Assembly: GCA_945905815.1 (NCBI GenBank)
Contig: CAMDQH010000012.1
Span: 1 to 56,217 of the forward strand
Reading direction: 5' to 3'
Length of the DNA: 56,217 bases
Source: Bacteriovorax stolpii
GTDB lineage: Bacteria; Bdellovibrionota; Bacteriovoracia; Bacteriovoracales; Bacteriovoracaceae
Shown: positions 35,245-43,331 of the stretch, piece by piece
Position numbering within the stretch: the stretch's first letter is position 1
How the letters are laid out: every line of letters starts with the position of its first letter
Program-made: the position numbers and the translations under genes
The notes under the pieces: generated by a model
Told to the model about the DNA's origin: nothing
Seen by the model: the letters and a program-made list of their open reading frames with translations, nothing else
Databases searched by the model: none

Positions 35245-35254
35245 GGGTTAAAAT

Positions 35255-36283
35255 ATGAAATACAAGACAGCTTTGGTATTGGCCGGTGGTGCATTCGGAA
35301 CATCAATAGGTTTCGTTCTCACACAAAATTTTCAAAAAGTGATAATCAAGGTTAGATCCCAGGATATTTATGACGAAATAAATCGTGGTGAAAATACAAC
35401 TTATCTACCTGGCCAAAAACTTCCGTCATCTATTAAAGCCGCTCTGACTTGGGATGAAGTGAGGGAGCTTCAGGAAGGCGAAATTGAATTAATGATTTCA
35501 GGTCTACCCATGGCCGCTATTGACGATTTCTGCCGTGAAAATCTTTCTGAATTAACTAAATTATTAGATACCGGAATTCCTCTCGTGAGTTTAGCGAAAG
35601 GAATTGACCATGCCACACTAAAACTTCCAGATGAAATTTATAACACTCACTTTTCTGCCTATCGCAAACAATTGATGTATTTATCTGGTCCTTCTTTTGC
35701 AAAAGAAATTCTCGCTAAACAAATCACCATCGTTTCTCTCGCGGGTGAGGATAAAGTAAATCTTCTAAATGCCTGCGATATGTTAGGAACTGCTTTTTTT
35801 AAGGCCTTACCTACGACGGATGTGAAGGGTGTTCTTTTGGGAGGATCCCTTAAAAACGTTATCGCCATTGCTGGCGGAATTATGGAAGGCCTAGGTTACA
35901 ACCACAACACTCGTGCGGCACTTATCACTCGGGGAATAGTGGAGATGCTTCGGTTCGGAACTTATTTTGGAGCAAGGCCAGGAACATTTTATGGCCCATC
36001 CGGAATGGGAGATTTGATTCTCACTACAACGGGAGAACTTTCTCGAAATAAATCTTTTGGAATTGAAATAGCTAAAGGCAGAAAACCTGAGGATATAATC
36101 CGTGCTTCAAGATCAGTCGTGGAAGGTTACAAAACTGCCAAGGCAGCTCATTTACTGGCCGAGAGTAAACATATTAGTGCCAGGATTTTTACTGGAATTT
36201 ACCACGTACTTTATTTGGAGCATGACCCTAAAGAAGTGGTGCAGGCACTCATGATGCTCCCACCCAAATTTGAAGATGATTAA
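35255..36283 (+). CDS. gpsA: glycerol-3-phosphate dehydrogenase [NAD(P)+] (GpsA)
   Basis: 342 aa. Reduces dihydroxyacetone phosphate to sn-glycerol 3-phosphate for phospholipids. The Rossmann loop is VLAGGAFGTSIGFVLTQN, a slight variant of GxGxxG (GGAFGTS). Downstream motifs GSLKNVIAIAGGIMEGLGYN with the catalytic Lys, GPSGMGDLILTTTGELSRN and VVEGYKTAKA are intact. The SLAKGID and YLSGPSFAKEI segments are also typical. Confidence 0.95.
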   Translation: MKYKTALVLAGGAFGTSIGFVLTQNFQKVIIKVRSQDIYDEINRGENTTYLPGQKLPSSIKAALTWDEVRELQEGEIELMISGLPMAAIDDFCRENLSELTKLLDTGIPLVSLAKGIDHATLKLPDEIYNTHFSAYRKQLMYLSGPSFAKEILAKQITIVSLAGEDKVNLLNACDMLGTAFFKALPTTDVKGVLLGGSLKNVIAIAGGIMEGLGYNHNTRAALITRGIVEMLRFGTYFGARPGTFYGPSGMGDLILTTTGELSRNKSFGIEIAKGRKPEDIIRASRSVVEGYKTAKAAHLLAESKHISARIFTGIYHVLYLEHDPKEVVQALMMLPPKFEDD

Positions 36284-36304
36284 AAATCTAATTCAGTGAT
36301 TTTT
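36282..36304. terminator. weak AT-only bidirectional hairpin between convergent gpsA and dsbD
   Basis: AAAAATC (36282-36288) pairs with GATTTTT (36298-36304) around a 9-nt loop, with A- and T-runs at both sides. It overlaps the last bases of gpsA and of dsbD. Low stem stability. Confidence 0.3.
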
Positions 36305-38408
36305 CGATTTTTCCAATACTGATTGTTTCCCCGAGGAAAACAACTTCACCATTTGTTTTTTGCACAAAATAAGCTGGAACACCTACAGCGCCGTATCGTT
36401 TTAAATATTGTGTGATGTTATCATCACGTCTGGTCCAGTCGGCCCGAAGTAATGTGATATTGTTCTTTTTTGAGAACTCTTCAAAAGCATCTGTTTCAAA
36501 AACTAACTTCTTATTCACTTTGCACGTAAGGCACCACTCGGCGGTAAAATCCATGAATACAAGTCTGCCTTTTTCCTCTTCAAGTTTTGATTCTGACCAT
36601 GGTTTCCATAGACTCGTTTTAGAAATGACCGGGCCAGATAGAGGCTTCATTTCAAGATTTTTCATGGCGAAAACTGTCATCGTCAATGGCAATATAAAAA
36701 CACCAACCAGTGCAAGTTTGTTGCATGAAATTTTCTTCATAAAGAAAAAAGCAAAAAACCAAAAAGCAAATATAAGATTAATTTTCCAACTGATGATATC
36801 GAAATTCACCAGACTAACAAAAACATCATAAAGCCATACGACAGTGGCCAGTAGTGATAGGCCTAGAAAATATTTTAATTTTTCCATCCATGCACCTGGT
36901 TTAGGGAAGATGCTTAAGCTCTTAGGTATAATCGCAGTTAGGAGGAAGGGAAATGCTAGTCCCAATCCAATGAAAAAGAAAATAAGAAAAATGGTTGATG
37001 AACTAGTCGTAAAGGCAAAAGTTAGGGCAGTTCCAAGAAACGGTGCCGAGCATGGAGTGGAGAGAATAGTTGTAAGAACTCCTCCGAAGAAATCTCCCGC
37101 AATTCCTTCTTCAGTTTGCGCGTTGCCTAGTTTGGATCCACCAGGAGTGAAAAATTCAAAAAGGCCAAAAAGATTCAGACTTAAAATAAAAAGAATCAAC
37201 ATCATCGCAAAAATAAAAACGGGTGATTGCAGTTGGAAACCCCAGCCAACTTCTTCGCCTGTTGCCTTAATCGCCACAATGATTCCAGCAAAGGCCATGA
37301 AGGTCGATATCACTCCCGAGGCATAACTAAGATTGTGTCTGAGAAGTTGTTTTTTCGAGTAACCCTGATGCTTAATGAGGCCAAAAAGCTTAAGCGAAAT
37401 AACTGGCAGTACACAGGGCATAAGGTTCAAAATGAGTCCACCCAAAAAAGCAAACATCAGATATTGGAAAAAGTTCATGTCTTGCGTTGGGCCTACGTCC
37501 GTCGTTGAAAAAATCTTCTTTTGATCAAGTGGTGTGAGCTTTTTATAAAAATCATCCAGCGTGGGGGATGCATTTGAGAAGTCTTTAATTTTTAAAATAA
37601 CTTTTTGAGTGTTACTTAGGCCAGGTGCATTTAACAAAAATGGCAGATCATAGTTTTGTTTGAAACCACCATTTGCCGGAAGAGGAACAGCGGGTTCCTG
37701 ATATTCACCATCCCATTCAATTTCAGTCTTTCCGTAAAGGGTATCACCTTCCACATAAAGTGTTTCACGCTTGTAACCAAAAGGTGGCGAGGGAAAAGCA
37801 GTTAAAAGTGAAAGTCTTTTGGGCAGCTTTGTATTTTTTAACCCTTTCATAGAGTAATGGAGAGTCAACAGATTCTGATCTTTCACGCGAGTTAAATAAA
37901 ATTCGAAGTTCGACGGCAGAGCTGCATCGGCCGGAAGATTTTTAAATGCGTTCTGTAATTCAGAAACCGAATAGGGTGACCATCCTTTGCGATTGGCCGC
38001 TGAAGATTGGTCTTTTTCTAATCTCAGGTCTGCTTCACCTGGGATACATATATCCTTACAAATCAAAAGCGTAATATGAACATCAACAGCTCCTTTAACA
38101 TCATCGAAAAAGAAGTGTTGGAGCCCTTCATAGCCAATGGTCAGGATATCCCCGGCCTCTATGTGCTTTTCTGGTACTGGCCACTCATAGGCCTTTAAGA
38201 CGATAGGCTTTTTGTCAGAAGAGGAAAATTTAAACGACGAGGGAAGTCCAGCATCTCCAGGATTTTTCCAATAAGTGTGCCATCCTTCATCATGATTGAC
38301 TGAAACAACTAATTTGTTATCAACTCTCTGTAATGAAACAGTCGCGTGTTCCTCGGCAGCAAAGAGTGAACATGAAAATAAAATATAAAAAAACATAAAC
38401 TTCAGCAT
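36288..38408 (-). CDS. thiol:disulfide interchange protein DsbD-like
   Basis: 706 aa. Signal peptide (FSCSLFAAEE, about 1-18). The periplasmic alpha-type domain (about 19-290) has the redox pair in ICKDICIPGE. Eight TM helices follow from about 310, with membrane cysteines in LMPCVLPVISL and STPCSAPFLGTA. The C-terminal thioredoxin domain has WCLTC (Cys626, Cys629) and the cis-Pro loop GVPAYFV. It carries electrons from cytoplasmic thioredoxin to periplasmic proteins. The alpha domain is larger than in E. coli DsbD, as in ScsB-like forms. Confidence 0.9.
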   Translation of the reverse strand: MLKFMFFYILFSCSLFAAEEHATVSLQRVDNKLVVSVNHDEGWHTYWKNPGDAGLPSSFKFSSSDKKPIVLKAYEWPVPEKHIEAGDILTIGYEGLQHFFFDDVKGAVDVHITLLICKDICIPGEADLRLEKDQSSAANRKGWSPYSVSELQNAFKNLPADAALPSNFEFYLTRVKDQNLLTLHYSMKGLKNTKLPKRLSLLTAFPSPPFGYKRETLYVEGDTLYGKTEIEWDGEYQEPAVPLPANGGFKQNYDLPFLLNAPGLSNTQKVILKIKDFSNASPTLDDFYKKLTPLDQKKIFSTTDVGPTQDMNFFQYLMFAFLGGLILNLMPCVLPVISLKLFGLIKHQGYSKKQLLRHNLSYASGVISTFMAFAGIIVAIKATGEEVGWGFQLQSPVFIFAMMLILFILSLNLFGLFEFFTPGGSKLGNAQTEEGIAGDFFGGVLTTILSTPCSAPFLGTALTFAFTTSSSTIFLIFFFIGLGLAFPFLLTAIIPKSLSIFPKPGAWMEKLKYFLGLSLLATVVWLYDVFVSLVNFDIISWKINLIFAFWFFAFFFMKKISCNKLALVGVFILPLTMTVFAMKNLEMKPLSGPVISKTSLWKPWSESKLEEEKGRLVFMDFTAEWCLTCKVNKKLVFETDAFEEFSKKNNITLLRADWTRRDDNITQYLKRYGAVGVPAYFVQKTNGEVVFLGETISIGKIEKSLN

Positions 38409-38462
38409 ACTGACCCTTTGTAGAACCTGTCCCCCTAAGGCATAATAGAGGAGGAGAAAAAA

Positions 38463-39248
38463 ATGAGTTTTCCATCTAAAATTATATGCCTCACTGAAGA
38501 AACCGTCGAGAGTCTGTATCTAATGGGCCGATCTGACCTAATTGGTGGCGTTAGTAAGTACGTCGAAAGGCCGACTGAGGCAAAAACCAATCATCCCATC
38601 GTAAGCCAATTCGTTCGCTCGGATATTGAACAGATCATTGACCTAAGACCAGATCTTGTCATTGGTTTCTCCGATATCCAAAAAGATATTGCCCGTGAGC
38701 TCATATCCAGAGGATTAAACGTTCTGGTTACAAATCAGAGATCATTGCAAGAAATCCTAGATCAAATTCTTTTATTGGGCCGCTTAATCGGGGAGGAAAA
38801 GAAGGCCAAGAAACTTGTGGATGATTTTTCAAAGAAACTTGAAAGTTTCCGCGAGAAATCTAAGCTCAAACCTAAAGTGAAGGTCTATTTCGAAGAGTGG
38901 GATGAGCCAAGACTAAGTGCCATTCAGTGGGTTTCAGAATTAATTGAGGCGACTGGAGGCGAGAATATTTTTAAACATAAAATAGGCAGCCTTGCGGTCC
39001 AAAGAGCAGTAACTGATTCAGAAGTTGTGGCCCTTAACCCAGATATCATTATTGGATGCTGGTGTGGAAAGAAGGTAAAGACGGATTCATTTGCTCAAAG
39101 ACCCGGTTATAGGGAAATAACTGCGATAAGAAAAAATCAAGTTTTTGAAGTGGATCCCGCAATTTTTCTTCAGCCCGGTCCGGCACTCTTTGTTGACGGA
39201 TTAGATCAATTTTTTGGCCTTTTGGCAAAAATCTCCTCGTGCGCTTGA
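38463..39248 (+). CDS. BtuF-like cobalamin-binding protein without a signal peptide
   Basis: 261 aa of the BtuF/FhuD-type helical-backbone binding-protein fold. The start IICLTEETVESLYLMGRSDL matches 'sl.Ps.TEil..LG', with ISQF-like VSQFVRSDIEQIIDLRPDLV next, and ends with GLDQFFGLLAKI. The N-terminus goes straight into the first strand: there is no signal peptide or lipobox. It may be a cytoplasmic binding protein, as this sub-group is in some bacteria. No ABC permease is adjacent, and no B12 riboswitch is seen in the 54-bp upstream gap. Confidence 0.75.
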   Translation: MSFPSKIICLTEETVESLYLMGRSDLIGGVSKYVERPTEAKTNHPIVSQFVRSDIEQIIDLRPDLVIGFSDIQKDIARELISRGLNVLVTNQRSLQEILDQILLLGRLIGEEKKAKKLVDDFSKKLESFREKSKLKPKVKVYFEEWDEPRLSAIQWVSELIEATGGENIFKHKIGSLAVQRAVTDSEVVALNPDIIIGCWCGKKVKTDSFAQRPGYREITAIRKNQVFEVDPAIFLQPGPALFVDGLDQFFGLLAKISSCA

Positions 39249-39279
39249 CGACTCAATTAATGAGATCATATTTGTACTT

Positions 39280-39876
39280 ATGGAACGGTTTTTCGTAAAA
39301 ATTTGTATTATTTTTATTTTCTTGGTCTGTACTGGATGGGCTTTCGCTGACCAACAGTCTGATCAAATCAAACGACGTGAAGAGATTCGAGAAGAAGTTC
39401 ACCAGCGAATTCGCGATATGCTTCTTAATGGAAAAGCTGACGATCCAGATATGTTCAAAGATTTAGAAGAAGAACTTGGCAGTCTTATGTCTGATTCTTT
39501 TTCTGGGATGAATCAATTCCGTGGCGGAAATCCTGTAAATTACAAATCAGAGTGGCTTGAAACTAAGATAGGAAGAACTCTCGCAATTACTCCTAAAGAT
39601 AAAGATCAGAAAATAAATGTCGATGTAAATGCCACTGTGATTACTATCAAAGGTGATTCGCTACAAAAAACAGCGACTTCAACATTTTCATCTGCCTTTA
39701 CTAATAGCTTCCCAGTGCCTGATGACTGTGATGGGACAAGAGTGAAGATGAATTCAAAGGACGGAAAACTATTGATCGAGCTTCCTTTCAAGTCTTTAAG
39801 ATCTGTAAAAGCGCCTGTAAAGAAAGAAGAGGAAAGAAAACCACTTCCTCCATTGCCCGGTGCAGTTGAAATTTAA
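39280..39876 (+). CDS. exported Hsp20/alpha-crystallin-like protein
   Basis: 198 aa from ATG 39280, chosen because the signal peptide (IIFIFLVCTGWAFA, cleavage about residue 22) follows at once; the longer frame from 39214 overlaps the previous gene. A charged helix (about 25-75) precedes a beta domain at about 100-180 that resembles alpha-crystallin: KINVDVNATVITIKGDS, FTNSFPVPDDCDG, and SKDGKLLIELPF. A Pro-rich tail (KPLPPLPGAVEI) ends it, with an I-x-I-like terminus missing. Most Hsp20 proteins are cytoplasmic, so an exported version is unusual. Confidence 0.65.
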   Translation: MERFFVKICIIFIFLVCTGWAFADQQSDQIKRREEIREEVHQRIRDMLLNGKADDPDMFKDLEEELGSLMSDSFSGMNQFRGGNPVNYKSEWLETKIGRTLAITPKDKDQKINVDVNATVITIKGDSLQKTATSTFSSAFTNSFPVPDDCDGTRVKMNSKDGKLLIELPFKSLRSVKAPVKKEEERKPLPPLPGAVEI

Positions 39877-40632
39877 TTACTTCTGAATAGAATGGGCCAT
39901 GTGAAGAATCTGGGTATTAAAGTTTCCTATCATTGTCCCCTTGGTCGAAGAAAATGGCGGGATATTAAAAAACATGTTGGCCGTTTTAATATCAAAGCCC
40001 GTGATAATAGTTGAAACGATCATTGTTTCTGTTGGACTAATTTCTTTCATATAAACAACTGCATAGTTTCGGTAAATAAGTTGGGTAAAGTTCGACATAT
40101 CTAAAATCAGGTAACGCTCTTTGCCTGTGCCCTTAAGTGCAGCTCCTTCATCTTTCAAATAATTTGATAGTTGAATTCCAAGAGTCGCGGCCGAAACTTC
40201 TTTAACCTTGAAATCAAAACTTACTTTAAATGGAATACCATAAGCTTTAACTCGATTCGTAACGTTCCAAATTTCAGCAGTCTTCTGAGAAATAGAAACA
40301 GCGTTAAGCATATCTGAAATAAAATTTGTCTTGGTCATTTTTAAAAATGAAAGATCATTAAAAGATTTATTACTGATGAAAGCAATTTTGGAAGCAATCA
40401 TTTGTATGTTGTTTGAATATAGGTCTGAAATTTTTGGAATATCTGTCAGACTTAATTCTTTTTTTCTGAATTCAGATGGCGTAAGCCATTCTACTGCCAT
40501 TTGAATGTTGCCGTCTAATATGATGCTAGGACTAACTGTAAAATCAATACTTCTCTCTTCAGTCTGGGCAAAACAAATTGCATTGAAGAAAAGAGCGAGC
40601 GAGATCAGTGCCAGATGGAGGGCCTTCATCAT
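39877..40632 (-). CDS. exported protein, unknown function
   Basis: 251 aa with a signal peptide (LALFFNAICFAQ, about residue 23; Met1 or Met2 start). No Cys in the mature part. Strand-rich in the second half (GIPFKVSFDFKVKEVSA, YAVVYMKEISPTETMIVST). No family is recognised. Convergent with the Hsp20-like gene, with no gap between the stops. Probably periplasmic. Confidence 0.58.
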   Translation of the reverse strand: MMKALHLALISLALFFNAICFAQTEERSIDFTVSPSIILDGNIQMAVEWLTPSEFRKKELSLTDIPKISDLYSNNIQMIASKIAFISNKSFNDLSFLKMTKTNFISDMLNAVSISQKTAEIWNVTNRVKAYGIPFKVSFDFKVKEVSAATLGIQLSNYLKDEGAALKGTGKERYLILDMSNFTQLIYRNYAVVYMKEISPTETMIVSTIITGFDIKTANMFFNIPPFSSTKGTMIGNFNTQILHMAHSIQK

Positions 40633-40834
40633 GATTCCTTTAGGATATTTATTAGGGCGAATTTACATCCCATAGGGAAATTCTTCATTAGACAAACTCT
40701 GAATGTGTAACAATTCTAGGATGCCTAAGTATCTGATTTTTTATGGTTAAATGTAACAATCGATTTTTTCTCATGATCCAACCGATAAGTCCGATAGGGA
40801 ATATGTGCGTAAAACCCGATCCCGGAGGCCTTGT

Positions 40835-40990
40835 ATGGCAAAGACATTAGCGCTTTTTTTCGTTCTTGGTTTAATGGTTAGTTGTGCTTCTCATCGTAAT
40901 GAGAGAGCGATTTCTTCTGTTGATCAGGCCGAGACTGAAGCAGGATATCGGCACGAACGTGGATCTATGTATAGAGATGGTTCTCGCTAA
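40835..40990 (+). CDS. very small lipoprotein
   Basis: 51 aa from ATG 40835, with GGAGG 6 nt upstream; a GTG at 40805 lacks a site. The signal is ALFFVLGLMVSC (Cys17). The mature 35 residues are polar and charged (Glu, Arg, His), ending GYRHERGSMYRDGSR. No family; a hairpin terminator follows at 41045. Upstream, 'CCGATA' occurs twice 9 bp apart (40783 and 40792). Confidence 0.6.
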   Translation: MAKTLALFFVLGLMVSCASHRNERAISSVDQAETEAGYRHERGSMYRDGSR

Positions 40991-41044
40991 TTGCCTAGAG
41001 GCTTTTTTCGGACTTCAATACATCGTTTAAAAGATTCAAGAGTA

Positions 41045-41076
41045 AGAGAGGATTAAAAAGCCTCTCTTTCTTATTT
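41045..41076 (+). terminator. intrinsic terminator after the small lipoprotein gene
   Basis: AGAGAGG (41045-41051) pairs with CCTCTCT (41061-41067) over a 9-nt loop, then TTCTTATTTT. It sits between two convergent genes, 54 bp after the lipoprotein stop. Confidence 0.55.
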
Positions 41077-42038
41077 TAGGGCTTCTTTTGCCAATCGGGA
41101 ACGTCTGAAACTTCTTCCAAAACTCGCTTATATGAATCAAGTCTCGAAAGAATATACTGGGAATCTTTTTGTTCTAGGTCAAGCTTCTGAAAGAAGCATC
41201 CTTTGTTGTTCTCTTCATGGTTACAGCTCACAAATTTACATTTTGTAGCGAATTCCTGAATGTCTGAAAAACTCTGAATCAGTTCTTCTTTTGTCAGGTC
41301 ACTTAAACTCATGGAACGAATCCCTGGGGAGTCGATCAACGCAAATTTTTCACCATCAATAAGTTCCGCCCATGTTGTGGTATGAGAACCTTTATTGGCG
41401 CGATTAGTTTCACCGCTTAGAAGTTGGATTTTACCTTCAGAGAGTTCAGTTATCAGGCGGCTTTTACCAACACCTGATTGCCCAACTAAAATGGCCGTTT
41501 TACCTTTTAGTTTCTCTGAGAGTTCAGAAAAACCTTGATCAAGATATTTTTGTTTATACTTTCCATCCTGGGCGGAAACTTCAAAGCACTCAACGTTTAA
41601 CCATTTAAGTCTCTCAGCTTCAAAGCTAATATCAAATTCACCGGACTCATAGAGGTCCATCTTGTTAAAGATCAGATAGGCCGGAATATCCCAATATTCA
41701 GAACGAACCAGATAGCGGTCAACGAGCCCTCGTTTATACGCCGGTTTATCAGCGCTGCTTACAACTAACAAGACGTCTACGTTACTCGCAATGACACTTT
41801 TTTTCTGAACACGCGGAAGATTTCTAAAAATAGAGTTGTTTCGTTTAATAACTTTTTCAATGACCCATTCCTGGCCGGCCACTGGGGGAGGAATAAGTTC
41901 CACCCAATCACCCACAACGATATGGTCTTCTTTAAGCAAGATTGCTAAGGCGGTAGCCGTGACCATCTCTTTATTGTCTGAACGCTGACAGTCAAAATGT
42001 CTTTTGGAGGATCTAAAAATGCGGGCTTTGATTGTCAT
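41076..42038 (-). CDS. rsgA: ribosome small subunit-dependent GTPase A (RsgA)
   Basis: 320 aa. Circularly permuted GTPase that matures the 30S subunit. The N-terminal OB fold (about 1-75) comes first, then G4 (NKMD, 125-128) before G1 (GQSGVGKS, 186-193) and G3 (DSPG, 236-239), the diagnostic permuted order. The C-terminal zinc site is Cys267, Cys272, His274, Cys281. All key residues are intact. Confidence 0.95.
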   Translation of the reverse strand: MTIKARIFRSSKRHFDCQRSDNKEMVTATALAILLKEDHIVVGDWVELIPPPVAGQEWVIEKVIKRNNSIFRNLPRVQKKSVIASNVDVLLVVSSADKPAYKRGLVDRYLVRSEYWDIPAYLIFNKMDLYESGEFDISFEAERLKWLNVECFEVSAQDGKYKQKYLDQGFSELSEKLKGKTAILVGQSGVGKSRLITELSEGKIQLLSGETNRANKGSHTTTWAELIDGEKFALIDSPGIRSMSLSDLTKEELIQSFSDIQEFATKCKFVSCNHEENNKGCFFQKLDLEQKDSQYILSRLDSYKRVLEEVSDVPDWQKKP

Positions 42039-42075
42039 ATATGTTTTGATCGTAGCATAAATCCTGACTACCTGA

Positions 42076-42104
42076 TTGACAAGATTTGAACCGGTCGTTA
42101 AAGT
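42076..42104 (+). promoter_or_regulatory. candidate promoter for tRNA-Arg
   Basis: TTGACA (42076-42081, perfect), a 17-bp spacer, TAAAGT (42099-42104, 4/6). The tRNA starts 70 bp downstream, giving a short 5' leader. Confidence 0.5.
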
Positions 42105-42174
42105 TAGGCCCTAAATGCCCTGAATCATAAACTCCTTGGAATCAATGGATTTTAACGCTTTCTTGGTACTATGC

Positions 42175-42251
42175 GCACCGGTAGCTCAGCTGGATAGAGC
42201 AACCGATTTCTAATCGGTAGGTCATAGGTTCGATTCCTATCCAGTGCGCCA
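42175..42251 (+). tRNA. tRNA-Arg (anticodon UCU)
   Basis: 77 nt with encoded CCA. Acceptor GCACCGG pairs with CCAGTGC except one C-A mismatch at the fifth pair. D stem GCTC/GAGC, anticodon stem ACCGA/TCGGT with loop TTTCTAA (anticodon TCT), variable loop AGGTC, T arm ATAGG-TTCGATT-CCTAT. Discriminator G. UCU reads AGA/AGG codons, common in AT-rich genomes. Confidence 0.93.
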
Positions 42252-42254
42252 TTT

Positions 42255-42290
42255 AAAAAAGCCCCAAGTGTTTGATTGGGGCTTTTTTTT
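42255..42290 (+). terminator. strong intrinsic terminator after tRNA-Arg
   Basis: Stem AAGCCCCAA/TTGGGGCTT with loop GTGTTTGA and an 8-T run, right after the tRNA end. Confidence 0.9.
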
Positions 42291-42357
42291 GTCTAATTTC
42301 TTAGATTTCTATACATGAATTTAATGATTAGTGATTCCTGATTCGAATCGCTTGGTA

Positions 42358-42373
42358 TGCGCCATTCAAAAAA
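42358..42373 (+). repeat. direct repeat of the tRNA-Arg 3' end
   Basis: TGCGCCATTCAAAAAA matches TGCGCCATTTAAAAAA at 42245-42260 (the tRNA 3' end plus flank) in 15 of 16 positions. The copies are 113 bp apart. This looks like a possible att-type scar; see findings. Confidence 0.55.
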
Positions 42374-42637
42374 CTAATTTCGCCTTCCATAAAGTTGAGT
42401 CACCATTTTCTGACAACTAGGACTCAGGGAAGAGTAAACATTTCTCATGCAAGATCGAAACTGGTCTAGGTCCTCTCGGGGATGGCGGCAACCCAAGATC
42501 TCCAGTTCCTTAAAACAGGATCTTGAGGTTTTAATTTCTCCCGACGTCGCTTCTGTGGATTTCATGGTTGCCTCATCGATTGATGCTTGGGCCATTAGGG
42601 ATGTTAACAACGTTAAAATAATTACTAATTTTTTCAT
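42374..42637 (-). CDS. small secreted protein with a GLG1-like Cys-rich repeat
   Basis: 87 aa. Signal peptide (TLLTSLMAQAS, about residue 19). The mature part has four Cys (41, 50, 63, 75) in SCFKELEILGC, RSCMRNVYSSLSPSC, matching the GLG1 (PF00839) repeat: C-x8-C...C-L/M...LSP-x-C. A single repeat, so disulfide-stapled and extracytoplasmic. Such single-repeat proteins are found in proteobacteria with unknown role. It is 13 bp downstream of the metzincin-like gene on the same strand. Confidence 0.65.
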   Translation of the reverse strand: MKKLVIILTLLTSLMAQASIDEATMKSTEATSGEIKTSRSCFKELEILGCRHPREDLDQFRSCMRNVYSSLSPSCQKMVTQLYGRRN

Positions 42638-42650
42638 AAATATCCTTTAA

Positions 42651-43331
42651 TTAAAGAAAGTTTTTACCAATATTTCCCATCATGTAACCTACGGCATAAG
42701 GAACTGAATATGGTCTGGTTGGAGTTGATGAGGAGGAATGGGTGTAGCCGAGCTTATGTAACCATTCATGAAAGAGATTTCCGGCAACACTATTCTCTTT
42801 AAAAGAATTAAAGAACTTGGTGTTAACCCAAATACGTCTTGTACCTCCGTTAGTGTAGCCAACAACGGTATTGGCAGCGTAGTAGAGCTGAACCTCTAAA
42901 TCCATTGTATTGTTCTTAATCGGCTTAAGAGTTTCGGCTGCATCAAGAATCGTTTGGTAGATTTGTTGATTTGTTCTGCTTTTATTGTCAATAAAAGCTT
43001 TTTGTCCGTTATAGGTGAAATTCACAACATCATTTTTAAATTTTTCAGTTGCAACCACTAGTTTAACGATTTCTATCGCCTTGTTATATTTTTCTTCCTG
43101 AGCGGCAGTAAAACTGACAAGAGTAATGTTGGTGTCAAAGCTAAGTGCAAGAGCAGGTAAATTTGAATTTGTAGGTGTTGGTATTGGTGGGCCGGGTACA
43201 ATGTTATTTTCATGATCCCCTATCACTGGCACTCCTTGAGCATCCTGCTTACTACTTGATCCCCTGTCAGACTTGTTGCATGAGACGCTGAAAAGCGACA
43301 TCATGAGAAAAATTGCTATCAGTTTTTTCAT
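42651..43331 (-). CDS. lipoprotein with a metzincin-type zinc site
   Basis: 226 aa lipoprotein (FSVSC, Cys18). After a Ser/Pro-rich linker, the C-terminal part has HEWLHKLGYTH (188-198): His188, Glu189, His192, Gly195 and His198 are the complete HExxHxxGxxH motif. A Met-Met pair follows (GYMMGN), 20 residues on, a candidate Met-turn. So a predicted surface or periplasmic metalloprotease. The family is not identified and the domain is small (about 170 aa). Cotranscribed with the Cys-rich protein. Confidence 0.7.
   Translation of the reverse strand: MKKLIAIFLMMSLFSVSCNKSDRGSSSKQDAQGVPVIGDHENNIVPGPPIPTPTNSNLPALALSFDTNITLVSFTAAQEEKYNKAIEIVKLVVATEKFKNDVVNFTYNGQKAFIDNKSRTNQQIYQTILDAAETLKPIKNNTMDLEVQLYYAANTVVGYTNGGTRRIWVNTKFFNSFKENSVAGNLFHEWLHKLGYTHSSSSTPTRPYSVPYAVGYMMGNIGKNFL

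Noticed and set aside
36412-37326. Two long plus-strand reading frames opposite dsbD
   Set aside because: They mirror the hydrophobic dsbD sequence, lack ribosome sites and motifs, and are compositionally shadow-like.
38409-38462. B12 riboswitch before the BtuF-like gene
   Set aside because: The gap is only 54 bp and shows no B12-box sequence.
39214-39279. Upstream extension of the exported Hsp20-like gene
   Set aside because: It overlaps the previous gene and would bury the signal peptide.
40775-40800. Sigma28-like -10 element CCGATAAG before the small lipoprotein
   Set aside because: No matching -35 element at the needed spacing.
42173-42249. Alternative acceptor register for the tRNA (GCGCAC with GTGCGC)
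   Set aside because: It pairs well but shifts the D arm by two bases and loses the standard T8-A9 and encoded CCA placement.
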